This document shows, one piece after another, positions 34,603 to 47,960 of a DNA stretch of 64,000 nucleotides (positions are counted from its first letter, which is position 1; every line of letters begins with the position of its first letter). The notes under the pieces are model-generated. The model ran no database searches, had not been told where the DNA came from, and saw nothing but the letters and a program-made list of their open reading frames with translations. The DNA comes from Steinernema hermaphroditum (Eukaryota > Nematoda > Chromadorea > Rhabditida > Steinernematidae). The stretch is from contig CM059625.1 of NCBI GenBank assembly GCA_030435675.1, positions 13,888,001 to 13,952,000 on the forward strand, given 5' to 3'. Position numbers and translations under genes: made by a program.

Positions 34603-37600
34603 TCGGCATGGATCTTATGGACACTCATCGCTCCCGGAAATAGATGACTGCTTGAAATTAGCGTTTTTTAAAAGGAGGAAACGTTCTTTGCACGCACATC
34701 GTCACGACCGAAGCCCATCGATCACGGCGGAACGTCTTAAGCACTTGTCAGAAAGCCTGGGGCTCTGCAAAAAAGGGAACCGTTTATGCGGACATGTCTG
34801 CTCTGGAGACCGAGGATGTCGGCGGTCCTCCGGAGGCGATGAGCTGAGGGGTGAGTGGAGAAGGCGTTCATTTCTCATTATTCTTTTCATTTAGCTTCTT
34901 AGCTCCTCTCATTAGTGTCATTCTTTATCCGAGGCGAAGACAGGGCGAAATAGAAAGAAGACAGTGATTAGAAAAAGGCTGCGTGAGATCAGCGAATGAT
35001 TTCCCAAAAGGAATGAAGAAACGTGCAGCATGATCGCCAATAATTGAGCGAACAGACAAAAAGCGAACTTGGACAAAGTGCGAGACGCAAGCCCGTAGAT
35101 AAGTTTTGTCAATCACAAGCTGCACGGGCGGACAAGACACAGAAAAAGAGGAAATTTCGGAGTTAATGACTTTTTGCAAAATTATGATGGGGCCCGTGCC
35201 ATCAATTTATAGAAGACTCTTCATAAATTATTTGGTAGATGTACTTTTAGTCCGTTGAAAATGCAAGAAATTGGAGATTGATAGCTGGCCCTATATCTGG
35301 AACAACGGAAAGGAATTTCACAAATTGAGCAACTTGTAAGGCAAATTCGGTAAGAATCAGTCAAAGGTGGACAATGGCTCTAGGCGCTGGAATCACGGGA
35401 TGGCTGAATGTTACGAAAGAGGCGAACAGCCTTTTCTAAAAAAAATTCTACTCGCTCTTTGAATTGGGCGGTTCTCGGTCTCCATTTGTAAACACCTCGT
35501 GCGTCAGCACAGCCATACAACCTCATGTAGCCTGTAATAAGGTGGTAATTCTAGTGGAGGGCTATCTATGTAGGACATTGTATTCCTTTACTTAACTCGA
35601 CGCATCCATTACTTAGGTTATATTCATTAGATTCACTTCTTAGTGAAGATTTCGGTCTAACTTGCATGTGTCATGAATAGATCATAAGAAGGAAAGTGCA
35701 TCTGATTTTCAAGGTAAATTTTTTTTAGGTAAATTTTGAATTATCTCAAATAGATTTCTCATACAATGTAGTAAAGAAAAGTCACGGAGACGCACTGCGC
35801 AAGAAAGTGGTCATTAAAAATAGCCAATTGTAGCAACACCTGGGCGTCTACTCCAAATGTTCAGCACCTGCGTTACGCGGAGTTAGTTCCAACAATCACA
35901 ACTGCACTAAAAGAAAAAGGAAACCAGAATACGAGATATCAAAACGTCTTTAAAGTACGAAATGATGGTACAGGATGACTTGGTTATAGTTGACGCAAAA
36001 ACCAAAAGTAAATGATGGTCCGAGCATAAATGTTGTTCACTTTAGTGTGACTGGAAAGGTTTCATCCTGGATAGAGGTTCAAACGTTTATTGTGAGCCGA
36101 AATTCTACTGCGCAGTAACTTTTAAGAATGCTGAAGGTGACTGGTGACTGAAAAGGTAGGAAATTGAGTCATCAAGCTCGAAACAAAGAAACGAACGGCT
36201 GTATCTCAGCAATGGGTCGATGCCGGAAGCCGATTGCATTTCAAGAGTACGTTCGATGCAGCATTAGCACATATAGATTTCTGCGCTCGGCAATTGATTA
36301 CTGATGCAATAATTGCTTGCAGAGCAAACCAGATTAGCTGCTTGGACTTTAATTGGTGAACGAAGAAAGAATACAATAATTGTATGGTTTAGGGTGGTAC
36401 ACAAAATTTCCTGATAGACTAACGAACATGGATGTTTTCTAAGGGCAACATCCAGCTCTAGGCGCTCTTTCGAATGGGGAAGTCAAGGATGAACTTTGGA
36501 AATTAGTCGGACACGCACGAACGAATACTTCGACGAAAATAAGTTATTTACCAATTGCATTCCGATCATCAAACATTTATAACGTTCGACTAATATGCGT
36601 GCAGCTCACTCAGCTTCCAAAACAAACTCACGGAAAACATGTTGACACCACGTCAGCACCAACTGTATGCCGAGAGGCGTGAATGTTTCATACGTTAAAA
36701 TTCAGGTTAAAGACCTGAAAGCAGCTGTAAGTGAAGGCTTCGCAAATTACATCTGCAGATCAATATTGCAATTTTAAGTCAAGCGACAAAATGACGTGAG
36801 AACCGAGCGCCTGTAGACGACGAGGAAGATGAGGAAGTCGACTTCTTTTTCGGTTAGAATCTGCATTTAACAGCGACACTAATTCATATGTGTCGAGGCA
36901 ATGGGCGTTTATGGGCTACTGTGGGGGGAGATAAAAGATTTTATGTATGAATAACGCACTAATCTTGAGGAAGTCGAAAAGACGGATGTAACTAATACAG
37001 AAAGTAAAAATAGAGCTTCTCAGAAGAAACCTTCAACGAGGAAGCTGACAGACTTATACAGGAAAACAAAGCTGGCAATTTGACGATTGTCTCGACAACA
37101 TGGAAAAGAAGTCATGCTGCAAGTCCTTCTTAAATACGATGAAACGGACAGTCAGTTGATCGTTCTACTCGCGCACAACCACTTTCGCAGTAAGGTTAAC
37201 GAATCGGGCTAATATCCATGGTGCAATTGGCTTAGCAGCCGGTTCTGCGTAATAGAGAATTATCCCACATATTACGGAATTCTAAAAGTTGAGTTGAGGC
37301 TTAGCTGATCAGATATGAATACGGATGAATGAAGGAAGTCATAAAAGCACTGAGAAGAAACATTGACCGATTCAGACTCAGAGTCAGACACTCAAGCCAG
37401 CACAGAACAATTGAAAGGATGGAGTAAAATTCTATTACGCCAAAATTAATTTCGTTATCGCATGAGTAAACTTCTTGAACAATTCGCGGTCACACACCAT
37501 CTACTGAATAATTCAATTCACTCATTCGACATTCGTACGAGTTCGCATAAAAAACACATTCTAACTTTGAAGAATCTTGTCGGACAGGACTGATTTGTGC

Positions 37601-38317
37601 ATGTTGTGCCAACAAGCCAGAGAAAAATAGGAATCGTTTGACCAAAACGAGCACGAAAGGAACTTTGCTCACTGCGATTATTCTCCTGGGGGGTGTGCGT
37701 GTGGCTCGCAATTGCCGCCGCGAGAAATCAGAAACAATTTACTATGTCCGCTTCGGCTTTTTTATTCGCCAATGCCTGGTTAGATAGGCAAGAATTGGGT
37801 GTTTAATGTTCAAAAGAACAACAGACTAATTATTGCCTGACGCGACGGCCCTGTGCCATTTGATCGTCTATGGAACAAACTGTTTCTTTTTGGAATCAGC
37901 CATTGTCAGACCGACAGCAAAGATCATGCATTTGTATTATAGTCTCAAAAGGCTGTTTTCTAATTTGTTTTATAGACTTCTTTCCAAGACTAAGTGAACG
38001 TAATGCCCTGACATAGACCTTCGGCTTTTTGAAAACATCGTAAATCTTTTCAAAAATATCAGACGTCTCCTATCATTTCACCTTCAAAACAGTTATTTAG
38101 CATATTGCGACAAACGGCTTAACAAAAAGGCTTGTTAAATAGAAAGATGTGATAAAAAATCTCTCAACATCACCACTATCATCAACGCCGACCTCATTTG
38201 GTGTTACTATTTTGACGCACATGTTTTCAAGTGGGACTTATTCCCTGTAGACTCACCGCCTCGCAGTGATTTTAGTTGAATCAACAGAGTGCCGAAAAGC
38301 TGACTAAACATCGAACC

Positions 38318-38356
38318 ATGGAAGGCGCATATCTGTCCGTTGCCGGCGCGATTAAG
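38318..38356 (+). other. Candidate isolated first coding exon (13 codons)
   Basis: After ACATCGAACC the frame ATG..AAG encodes MEGAYLSVAGAIK and is followed at once by a GTAAAG donor. It is markedly more GC-rich than its surroundings. The splice phase (0) would suit a coding extension upstream of the CoREST-like gene (ATC CGT CGC GCC ATG after the acceptor at 52302), but that would imply a 14-kb intron and is only a guess. Confidence 0.25.
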
Positions 38357-41300
38357 GTAAAGCTATCCTCTCCCTTTAGACTCGTCGGATTAAAGAATAG
38401 ATTATCCAGATGGATCGCCTATTTCTGAATGAAGTGACTCTTTTTGAACACTTTTATGCAAAAATTCTCTAGCTTCATTGAAACGAATGTGTTATTCGTA
38501 TATTTGATTAGAAATATATACGAAGCTGACTGCGACTGGTTATAAACAATTTATGCAATGAAAGCTATGTTCTTAAAAGTGCAGGATTCCGATGTGTATT
38601 TTTTGAAGCATACATCTATTACGACCTATGTGTTTTTTTTCTAAAATTTTGGACACGTGAAAAAGCAAAATTAGTGGACTCTCTTCACCTTTTTCCGTAC
38701 AATATTCAAAAGAAAAACAAGAAAATATTTCGTATTCCAAAGCCCACAATGGTCAGATTTCTCTCTGTTCGTCTGCGCTTTTACACAGCGCTGCACCGGA
38801 ACAGTCGAAGTTGAGCCTAGTCAATAAAAGGGCGCTAGGGTCCAAATTGCTTTGACAGCAAAGGGCTTATCCCTTTGGTGCGAAACTGATTCTGTTATAA
38901 TAAAAGGAGTTAAAATCTTTCAGTGTAAATCTATGAAATTTGAAGTAAAACATATGCATTGCAACCTCACAATATGGAATATTACCAGAATGCCAAAAAT
39001 ACATTAAATTAAAGGAACAATTAAAATAGAGAACCAAGTAAAGCAAATTAAAAAATACAGAAAATCAGTTTTTGCGTACAAAACTAGCTGTTTCATTGGG
39101 ACACTAGGTCATACCTTTTGCATACACGTTTCCGTTGAATTTGTTACCAAATTTGATGGAAAATAAAAAATAAATACATTCGAATGCTATGCTGACTTTT
39201 AATATTTCGCAATTTTTTTTGAAAATTATGAATATTGTAATCCTCCGGTTATTTACTATTGCAATGCCGAAATTTAAAAAAAGCATAGCTCAGCCACGAG
39301 AATCATTGGTTTCCTCAGAAGCGTGCTATCTGAGCTGAAGGGAAAAGGAAGCGCCGTGGAAGACGCGACAATGAGATTTTGGGTTGCATCTAAAATTGAG
39401 TTAGACAGTGATCGTGGTCGCAAAAAAACGTGTTGCATCACGTTGTCGGCGGCCCTCAGAGGCAATAACCGAACAAACCAACGGATATTGACCGTCACGC
39501 TTGGGTAAACAAAAGGGGAAAAAGGAAATTCGGCTGCCGGAGCTGTCCTTCGTCTTCGTTTGCAGCCGATTAAATACATTCCGAAGCAACGACATTGAGA
39601 TGCGGCGATGCTCACCGCAATAAGCGTGTCGCGCCATTCGTTAGCCGTAGTGGAAGCGAAGAAAGACGCCTCCAAAGTGCCACCGAATTATCACAATGAA
39701 ATTAAGAATTATGCGCAACACATGTGGCTTTGGTTCCACCGAAGTGCACCACCGCGAACTCTGTTCTCTGTGGGCCTCATTTGATAAACACTTTGGATTT
39801 GGGGTGATTCAATTAGGCATTCGTCGCTTCGAAACGGTCTCCTTAAATGGATAGCGTTTTTGGCGTTAAGTGGTTTTTCACCATTCGATGTTCTCGCGAC
39901 AAATAAAAGAAAAGGCAAACAATTGGCTGAGTCTGGATGAGTTTACTTAATTGCTTCTTTGACTTTTGGAACGTTGGTCATTTGAGTGTCTGTGCTGACT
40001 ACGGATGTCTCCTAACTACTTCAACAACATGAAGCTAGCGAAAACTGTAACGCATTGGCAAACCAGCCAATATACCGTACCGTTTCGTGGCTGCATTACA
40101 AAAGAAAACCATCGCATAACAAGCAACAAACCTTCAGCCACGGTCACGCAGTTCGACAGTCGTCTTGTCCAGCTCAGCGGCGCTGGAGGCTCCTTCCACT
40201 TGCATGACATTACTGTAAGCATAGCAGGTTGAAAGCACACACACACAAGCGATGAACGTGCCTACGAAGGCTGCATGCACACTACGAACAACTACCGGTG
40301 AATGCATGAACAGCTAGCTAATCAAAACCGTAAGTTTGCACCTAAAAGACAAAGCTGCTTTGGGGTTCACAAACATTGCGTGAGACATAAGTAAACAAAG
40401 GTTTTAAAAATTGCAGAGTGGTTCCCAAAATAACGCATGAGCTTAATTGAATAGCAAAATTTGGGGGCGCGCATTTCGGAGAGACCATCAGCCAGCACCG
40501 AATACACGCAATGATTGTTTTCAAAGCAGTCTCAAATTATGCACCACCCACTGGGCGAATTGTTAGGTGGCCCAAGAAAAAAGCGAGAACACGGCAAAAA
40601 CAACCCGGTCTCTCGTGGACGATAAAAGCCATGTATGTTTGGAGTTATCTCACCATCCGGTGGCCAGGTTGCTCAGGTAGCCTCGCGGATAATCCCATCA
40701 CATAAGCCTAACATTTGGCTTTCAAAATGTTAATTGTCTCCATGGCCTTTGAAGCTTGTTAACAGCGGATAATCGCCCACCGTATAGAGAAATATTTTGA
40801 TCACGCGTGTAGACGTTAAGCAGAGTAAAAGCACTTAATAACAGTTGTGATCTCGTCTTTCAGCATGAATTATGAAGGGAGAATAAACAGTTGAATTGAA
40901 AAATATGTGGGGCGCCGCACGTTGACGCCCCTTGCGAGGGCCAAACCGTGGGAATAAAGTTAACCCGCTTATAGGGGCTGCGATTGAGAGTTCCACGACA
41001 GATGAGGGTAGAAGAAGATCCAGACGGGCAAGTGGATTTATATTTTAAAAAGCGTTTGCATGCTCGTTGGCACTATTAAGATACACAGGCTCTCTTATTG
41101 TTTGTACAGTGGAGTTACCAAAAGCATGCATATTTTACCCGAATTTTTTTGTTTCAAAGATATCCCAGTGTTGTTCACCCTAGCTTAGTATGAAAATAAC
41201 CTTGATAGCGGAGTAAATTTTGTTACATCGCACATACTATTTCTGCGGCAACTAAGCAAATGACTTTTGCTTTTTCCAGGAACACAATGCACTTTTGCCA

Positions 41301-43910
41301 ATGCGCACTTAATAACAACAAAAGGCGGATCTCTGGTTTGCTAAGCGTCAGCATATGCCAAGCATAAAAATGGCCGTTAACCGATTACATGTTCCTTTTA
41401 CTGTAAGGGGTCGAGCTAAGTGAAAAGAAAACAAACGTCAAAGAAGCGTGTGTCCGTCCTGAAAAGTTCTGGGAATGCAAGTCTAAACCGACACTGAAAT
41501 TAAGTTCAAGCTACATCAAGAGACTATGGATCTTTTATGCGATTGTCTTCATCTGTTAACTCAAAAATTATTGTAGATTAATAAGGTGGTGTCCGTGATT
41601 ACATACCCCCGAAGTTTGAAATGCAAATTGTGCCTTGTGCTAATTTTTTGAGTATTTACGTCGTCGAATACGTCGTCTTCAGCACTTCGTCCAGAAAAAC
41701 ACCTCAGAAAGCCCGCGAACATGTGGATATTTTGCAGCAAAAAAAACAAACAAACTTCCTCAATCATATTTCCGTCTGTGAACGGAAGAGATGATTTCGA
41801 AGATAAGGCCGAAGCTGCGGCACGAGCCAGACGCGTTCACGAGTCGGAAAAATTAGGTTGTTGTTCAGAAACTGTGTAGCATATGCATTTTACGAGGTAT
41901 TCTGGCGGTAAATATCAGCCAAACTCATCTGTTGTCAGCGAATGTGGGTGGCTATGCGTGCTGTTGGTGAATCATAAAAATCCAATAAAGCCCGGAAGAG
42001 AGATAAAAGTCGAAATGGAGTCGGGCACTATGAGGCCACGCGCGACTGACAAGCAACGGATAAAGTTTGAGACCTGACAATTGTCGGCAGTCGGCGCGTG
42101 CGTCTCCGGCCCGTGATTGATAGCGCATGGCCAGAATTAGAATAACCGGCCATGGTGGGTCCAACTTTTCCCGTCGCATATAGGACTTCTTTTAAGTTTT
42201 AAGAGGAGAAGGCAAATCATGAAAATCCCTCAGGCACAAAATTAATCATCGTGTAATACATATCAAAAACATGATATACATAAGGCCGATGTTCTCTACG
42301 AATAATCTAAAAACAAGAAACATCCAAAAATGGTTCACGTGGCGCCTGCTACACAAACCTATAATATGGAGGTTGATTAAGATAAATCCGAGAAAAGTTT
42401 TATTACTGTTTTCATCTCAAAGCGGCGTTTCTTTGGATGATCCTTTCATCCTTTACATCCCATATCGTCCATCGTAAAGAAATTTTTCATTATAACAGTC
42501 GACTGAGTCTTTCCCGGTAATCGATGATAAATACATTCTGCAATTTCCTTCAACCACAGCAAAAAGTTAACTCAGCTAGAGATATACTGAAACTTCACCA
42601 TAGGCACATTCTTTCCCGGCACGCAACTGACCAAGTGCTTTTGGACGTTCCGCTCAGTAAATATATGTGTCCTTCTTGTTTGGTTCATTACATATGCGTT
42701 TAAGCACTAAAATTTAGCTGCACTTCAGGGAAAACAACAACTCAGGAAATTAGGGGCATATAGCTCAACGAAGTGGTAATGATCTGCAGCAACGAGAACC
42801 ACGAAATGTGCATTATATATTACTTACTATTTTCAAATCTAAAGACGGCATACCTGGTATGAGTGGAACGACGAGCATGTCAGCGGGGATTTGTGAAGCC
42901 AGAATGAGGAGGCCTAAGGTCTTTGTGAATGTGACTAACATCAGCTTCCTGCGTCTCTATCCTGTGGATCTCCTTATCGTACATTAACAAGAAACTAATG
43001 AACAAGGTGCTTCCCACGATGTTTTTTTTGCTAGATTATACATGGCGGGCTTTTAAAATAATTACATGAAATGCAGACAACAGGAGAGTGACTACGTAAA
43101 CAGGAAAGTGCACATGGATAAACACTAAACAAAATAGATGATAACACACCTCGCTTTTCAGTCACAGAAGATCCGTTACAAAGCGGAGCAAGTGAAACCA
43201 GGTGTGAATGAAGTGGATTATCCATCTCCAGTGACGTTTTAAATGATTGGAAATATGACTGAAGATAAAGTATTTAATGACAAAAGACGCAGTCCGATTA
43301 AAATATAAATGGTCTCAAGGATCTAAAGTGCAAAATGAACCTGTACGCGGAACGATAGCTCCAGGAGCCGCTATTACCTTCACCTGAACAATCAAGGAAG
43401 ATTATGGCGTTGCACTAAGTTGTGTCCGCAAATCCCGTACTTTTACATCTTACAGTTCAATTTGAAGGCGGGGCACGGAGATGAAAAGACATGGAATAAT
43501 TGGAGGAAATGAATCGAAGGTTCGCCCGCCTGTGGAAATCATTGCCTACCCATCAACAACGTTGGAAAAAAGCCGTAGCATATGCTCTAGTACATAGTTG
43601 CTTACAAAGGTTCCCTTACGGAGTTCTTCTGGACATACATATGTTGTAGGTGTTCAGCTGAAATTCTGACGAGTGCAAATAGCGCAAAAGCTTTTCAAAG
43701 GAATATCTGCTTCCTACCAACACCCGGCATTTCAACGGTTATCTGCATAAAAGGAAAGACTTTGTGGGGCATTCACAAAACAACACGCTCTTACCATATA
43801 ATGAAACTTTTGCATCCCTGAACCTCTCTACAAACTAGTCATAACGATGAGATGTGTTTCAGGTGCAGGTGAATGTTATTATTGAATCGAATCTATACTT
43901 TTGCACACTT

Positions 43911-43967
43911 TATATATATATATATATTTATATATTTTATATTTATATCAACTATATTTATATCAAG
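43911..43967. repeat. TA-rich low-complexity tract
   Basis: A run of TATATATATATATATTTATA followed by ATTTATATC-like copies; simple sequence. Confidence 0.85.
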
Positions 43968-45034
43968 GAGGTTGCTCTCACCCCATTTTCCGCTTGCCCG
44001 TTCCTCCTCTTTCTGTTTGCAGAGTAAAATTCTGACTTGATGGTCCTTTATCTGGCACCTCGGTGTTGCAAAATGCGACTGCCTTTAGGCATGCATGTCT
44101 TTAGGTTTTACCTCCCGGAAGCAGCTATCGCTGCATCACATCATGACCAAATCTCAAAAGAATGCGCCGGTCGGTTAAGAGATGCACCTGTTAACCCCGT
44201 ATCTTACATCTCCGCGAAACTCCGCGTATCCTACGAACGAGGAGTTCGGAAGTAGCCCTCAATGTGAGCTGAGAATGGAAAGCAAGAGGTGGTCAGTAAT
44301 AGGTGAGCGGATCAAGTGAGACGTCGTAAATTCTTGCCAATGGAGAGTGTGCAACCAGTGCAAAAGGGGGCTGAAGAAGAAGCAAACCGAAAATGGAGCA
44401 ACTCCCCCGAGAGCCGTTCTGTTGATAAATTTGTCGCCGATTCTGAGACGAAGGTTTTCCAAGGCGAATACCCTCTTTTTGTGCTCCCGTAGAAATTTGC
44501 GCCTTTGGAAATGAAAGGAAAACAACGCAACAACGTGCGCAAATTGTTTTCGCAACAAGGATATCGTTGGCGTTCCAAGAACAGAACGAATCGCCCATTT
44601 TTGCGCGGATGATACATGTGATGTGCGGTCGGCGCTACAGAAAGCCCGAGGGAAGTGAGCGTTCGCCAAAATAAATTTACCATGCATCGCGTAGCCAAGA
44701 CGGCAATTTAATCAGCGTAAAGTCGAAAGGCATAAATTTTGAAGAAACTCGTTTGAATTTAGACCGTGTTTACAAAACAAGATTGTAAAAGTAGCCGATA
44801 GTTGCAATTGCTTTAGGAGCGCAACAATGTATGCGTTAGATCCATAAATCTTATCTCCATCTTTCGCGCTCTTTGTCAATTAATCACTTTCAGGTTGGCC
44901 GTTGTTCCCATTCCCCTAAGTGATTTGGCTTTCTGCTGCAATGCTGCTCTCTGAAATATGACTATAGAGAGCCGATTTTCAAAGTTTGGTAGAAATCCAA
45001 AAGTACCTTCTGCATAAAACATGCTAACACTTGC

Positions 45035-45283
45035 CTAGACTTCAGGGTAGTGGGAATTAAGTGGTGTCATGCAGGTTTCACCTTGTTTCTTTGTTGAAAG
45101 CACGAGACCTTGTGGACGAAGCTTTAGGGAAATGTTGTTGACTGAACGCGAGCTACCGTAAGAAATGCCCAAAGTGCTAGAAGAAAAATGATTTGACGAA
45201 GAGCACATACGTGCGTATGCCACAAAGAATAAAAATAAGACACGAGCGGTGAGCTTGCCAAAAAAAGCAGCACGAACATTCAT
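45035..45283 (-). CDS. Weak candidate small secreted peptide, 82 aa
   Basis: The frame starts MNVRAAFFGKLTARVLFLFF, which could be a signal peptide, and then has a Ser-rich stretch (SSSNHFSSSTLGISYGSSRS) and a basic C-terminal part. A GTATGT near 45213 could be a splice donor, which would change the reading. No family resemblance was seen. It may be fortuitous. Confidence 0.2.
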   Translation of the reverse strand: MNVRAAFFGKLTARVLFLFFVAYARMCSSSNHFSSSTLGISYGSSRSVNNISLKLRPQGLVLSTKKQGETCMTPLNSHYPEV

Positions 45284-45539
45284 AAATGAACGCGTTCTAA
45301 AGACATCTCATAATGTAGACACCTGTCAATGATTTATGAACTTCCTTGCAGATTTGCAAATGATGTTCTTTAATTAAATGGAGAACGTGTTAATATCGTG
45401 TTAATCCAAATTCACGGTTGGCATGAATTCCATGGAGTTAAAGAAGCTTTAACTGCAGCGGCATATTTTCAATTACCACTGTCCAGAGTGAAACCAACAA
45501 TGCTCCAGCCGTATCTTCGGTGATGATTCCCATTTTTAC

Positions 45540-46260
45540 CACCGCTCCTCTACAATCAGAGGAGAAGATGTAATTGAAATGTACCACCTTCGTCACACTT
45601 TCAAAGTGCTCCACCGCGACACAAAGCCCGACAATATGCTAATAGACAATAGGAAAGGAGTAGTGAAACTGTGTGATCTTCGGTCTGGAGGGAAGGTGAA
45701 CGACTTGTCCCAAATCACTTCAGCTCCAACCACCGCCGAATATTTAGCGCTAAGTTCTAAATGAAGAAAAAAGGGTGAAAGCAGACAGGCTGCAACCCGC
45801 GTTGTCTACAGATTCAGACAGTTCTTGTGGCTGTCTCCTATGGCCCGCAAGGTGTTCACACAGACCACAGACTGTCTACACTCCAAATTATCCAAACTCA
45901 GGTGTCTACGGGCGTTCACAAGGTGCTTGCAATGTGCAAACAGTCCAGCTCCCCAGACATGGAAAATTCTCCAGACTTATATAAACTTGATTTTTACCGT
46001 ACTCAGATACGTTTTTTACAGCCCAAAATCGGAACGCGTTCAGTCGATGGAAAAAAAGTCGGATTGGACGACGCAAATCGATATCAGCAGCTTCAGGATC
46101 AGCATGTATGAACTCCTTCATGTGTACAACAGTCCCATACTTGAGAGAACCGCTAAATTTTACATGTGACACTAAATGATTCGCCAAATCTCGCAGAGAA
46201 GCTCCGACCCAACCTCAAGACCCTCGATCACTATCCGGCAATCCGGCGATTTTGCGTTGA
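45540..46260 (+). pseudogene. MAP kinase kinase pseudogene, copy B
   Basis: This copy keeps the catalytic loop and activation segment that copy A lost: HTFKVLHRDTKPDNMLIDNR, then GVVKLCDLRSGGKVND (DFG changed to DLR) and SQITSAPTTAEYLALSS where MAP2Ks have the activation loop and APE. A stop follows at about 45764. About 250 bp later come IDISSFGISMYELL-like and EKLRPNLKTLDHYPAIRRF blocks in another frame. The N-lobe is missing. The MAP2K identity rests on HRD, the KLCD context and block order. Stops and frame changes show it is dead. It is convergent with the Argonaute pseudogene, as in copy A. Confidence 0.7.
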
Positions 46261-46364
46261 GGAGATCAACGTAACTACATGCTTAAACAAGACGTTTATC
46301 GAATAAGACGGTATTTATACGCCGAAGAAAATAAACCAACAAAACAAGTGTATTAAGCACCGTT

Positions 46365-47577
46365 CTAAGACACAAGTATCTGTATGCGGATTATCTTTTG
46401 GATCTGGGGCGGTGCTTGCTGGTTCTGGGCTACACGCTGATTGCCACGGACGTCGCACACTTCCATGGGTAGTAGTTGGTCTGTCTGTTCCCGTTGACGA
46501 CGATCAGTGGAGCGCTCGGGTAGCTGAAATTCATAGCATCAGCAGATTGTCCCATTCGCGACCTTCATACCGGAGAGCGATGTCGTACTTGAGTTCGCAG
46601 TAGTCGATCAGAGTGATGCTGCCTCCCTGACCCTCGTCAAACACTTTCTCAACTGTGGTCCCTTCTGTTACAGCTGCGATGGGGAACACACGAGGGTGCT
46701 TGCTATGAGTCGCTTGGACAAAAACGCCTAAAATAATCACAATGGTCAACGGTCAAGGACTTGTAAAGCTGTTGTACCTTTGAGCTGAGCCTTCAATCGG
46801 TCGACGTCATTCTTACGAAGCTTCTGGTCGTTGTTGAAGTTGACTATCACCATGGCTTTGTTGATCAAGCACTCTGGGTTGTGGAAGGCAGCTTTCCTTG
46901 TGTCAACGACAACTGCTGCGTGGGCGTTGGCACGACGTTTGGGGCCTTCGATGAAGCGAACAGACTTGTGTGACCCAACAGCGAGGTACTTTCCTTCTCC
47001 AAGTTCAGGGTAGTCGTTGTCCTGGAAGTCGTATTTCTTGTGGTTGAGCAGGAAACTCCTTCCGGATTCATAGCAAATATGGTCAGATCTAAACCGGAAC
47101 AGATAAAACTAGAACAAGCCAGAAAGACATACGGCGTGAACAAGACGTGCCGACTGGTGAGCAACTCCAGGAATTGTTGCAACGAATGATCTTGCTCTAT
47201 GAGGTCAGTGCGCTGGAAGTCCAACTTGTTGAGGGTGAACTGAAAGTGATCGGATACCTTCTTCAGTTCCAGCGCAACGTTGTCAAGGTCACCGAAAATG
47301 GGATGTCCAGCCAGCTCTTCCTTTGAAAGCACAAGTTCGTGGCGGCTCTGAAAATAAGCACATGAGAGTTGATTATAGATAGCGGGAGGCATACCTTGTC
47401 TTCGAACGCAGATAAACGGGAGATAATGGTGACGTCGTACCGGTACACACGAATGTGTTTCACGGAAAGGCCGTTGACGTTCGACTGCAGTTCAATGCGG
47501 CGTCCAGAACTTCCGCGTGGTTTCTTCTCAGTCATGACGCAGCCGCAGAGTTCGCAACACTGTTGAGAGTCCATGCC
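46365..47577 (-). pseudogene. Argonaute pseudogene, copy B (N and PAZ domains only)
   Basis: Minus-strand exons 47577-47395, 47347-47133, 47088-46778 and 46727-46571 join in phase. They encode an Argonaute N domain (GRRIELQSNVNGLSVKHIRV then YRYDVTII), linker 1 (SFLLNHKKYDFQDNDYPELG, HAAVVVDTRKAAFHNPE) and the start of PAZ (KYDIALRYPSAPLIVVNGNR). In the last exon (46523-46365) a one-base slip lies between RQTNYY and PMEVCDVRGNQRVAQNQQAP, and a stop follows at 46365. MID and PIWI are absent. The NQRV..NQQ motif resembles nematode-specific secondary (WAGO-type) Argonautes. The same slip occurs in copy A, so the gene was already broken when the block was duplicated. Confidence 0.85.
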
Positions 47578-47584
47578 CTGGAAA

Positions 47585-47682
47585 AAATCTTGTAAATGAA
47601 ACTCCAAAAATCTCGCGAATGAAACTCCAAAAATCTCGCGAATGAAACTCCAAAAATTTCGCGAATGAAACTCCAAGCAGCG
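47585..47682. repeat. 23-bp minisatellite, 4 copies
   Basis: The reverse-complement counterpart of 9362-9430, with one more unit (AATGAAACTCCAAAAATCTC plus GCG). Confidence 0.85.
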
Positions 47683-47753
47683 CGACAAAGAAATCCCAAG
47701 AGGTACGCCGCGAGAATTCGCGTTCGCAGACTGAGTATCATTGCAATATGGTA

Positions 47754-47960
47754 TACTCTGTTTCTTTTTTCGATCACAAAATCGGCCTTCAATCATCTCG
47801 TTGTGGGACTCAGAAATCTGATCCAACGCGTTGAAAACGACGAGCGAACATGCGAACTTCATGCGCTTGTTTCATCGTTTTCAATGCGTTTGCGTCACAT
47901 TTCTGAGTCCCACAACGAGATGATTGAAGGCTGATTTTGTGATCGAAAAAAAACAGAGTA
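47754..47960. mobile_element. MITE inserted at TA inside duplicated block B
   Basis: A 207-bp palindrome whose arms begin TACTCTGTTTCTTTTTTCGA and run inverted for about 90 bp (CACAAAATCGGCCTTCAATC, TCGTTGTGGGACTCAGAAAT). It is flanked by TA on both sides (47752-47753 and 47961-47962). Copy A at about 9282-9284 has the uninterrupted sequence with a single TA, so this is a filled site against an empty site. No coding capacity. Confidence 0.88.

Larger units (their letters stand above)
34603..45539. other. Gene-poor stretch of about 11 kb
   Basis: AT-rich, and without any recognisable multi-exon gene on either strand. Frames at 39274-39675, 40005-40246 and 44259-44698 are open in several overlapping phases without family motifs or phased introns. 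What can be named is a possible coding start at 38318, a TA-rich tract at 43911, and a weak secreted-peptide candidate at 45035-45283, all listed separately. The stretch may hold long introns, regulatory sequence or decayed transposons. Confidence 0.5.

Noticed and set aside
34502..34894. 130-codon plus-strand frame considered as an alternative myosin tail
   Set aside because: The splice phase does not fit a donor in the last myosin exon, and the start of the frame is antisense to the first exon of the minus-strand helical gene, which joins in phase.
39085..39130. CTGTTTCA match resembling the nematode piRNA upstream motif
   Set aside because: A single eight-base match without a recognisable cluster is expected by chance in 64 kb.
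44259..44698. Three overlapping minus-strand frames of 101-142 codons
   Set aside because: Three frames being open together indicates a composition effect; none shows motifs or phased introns.
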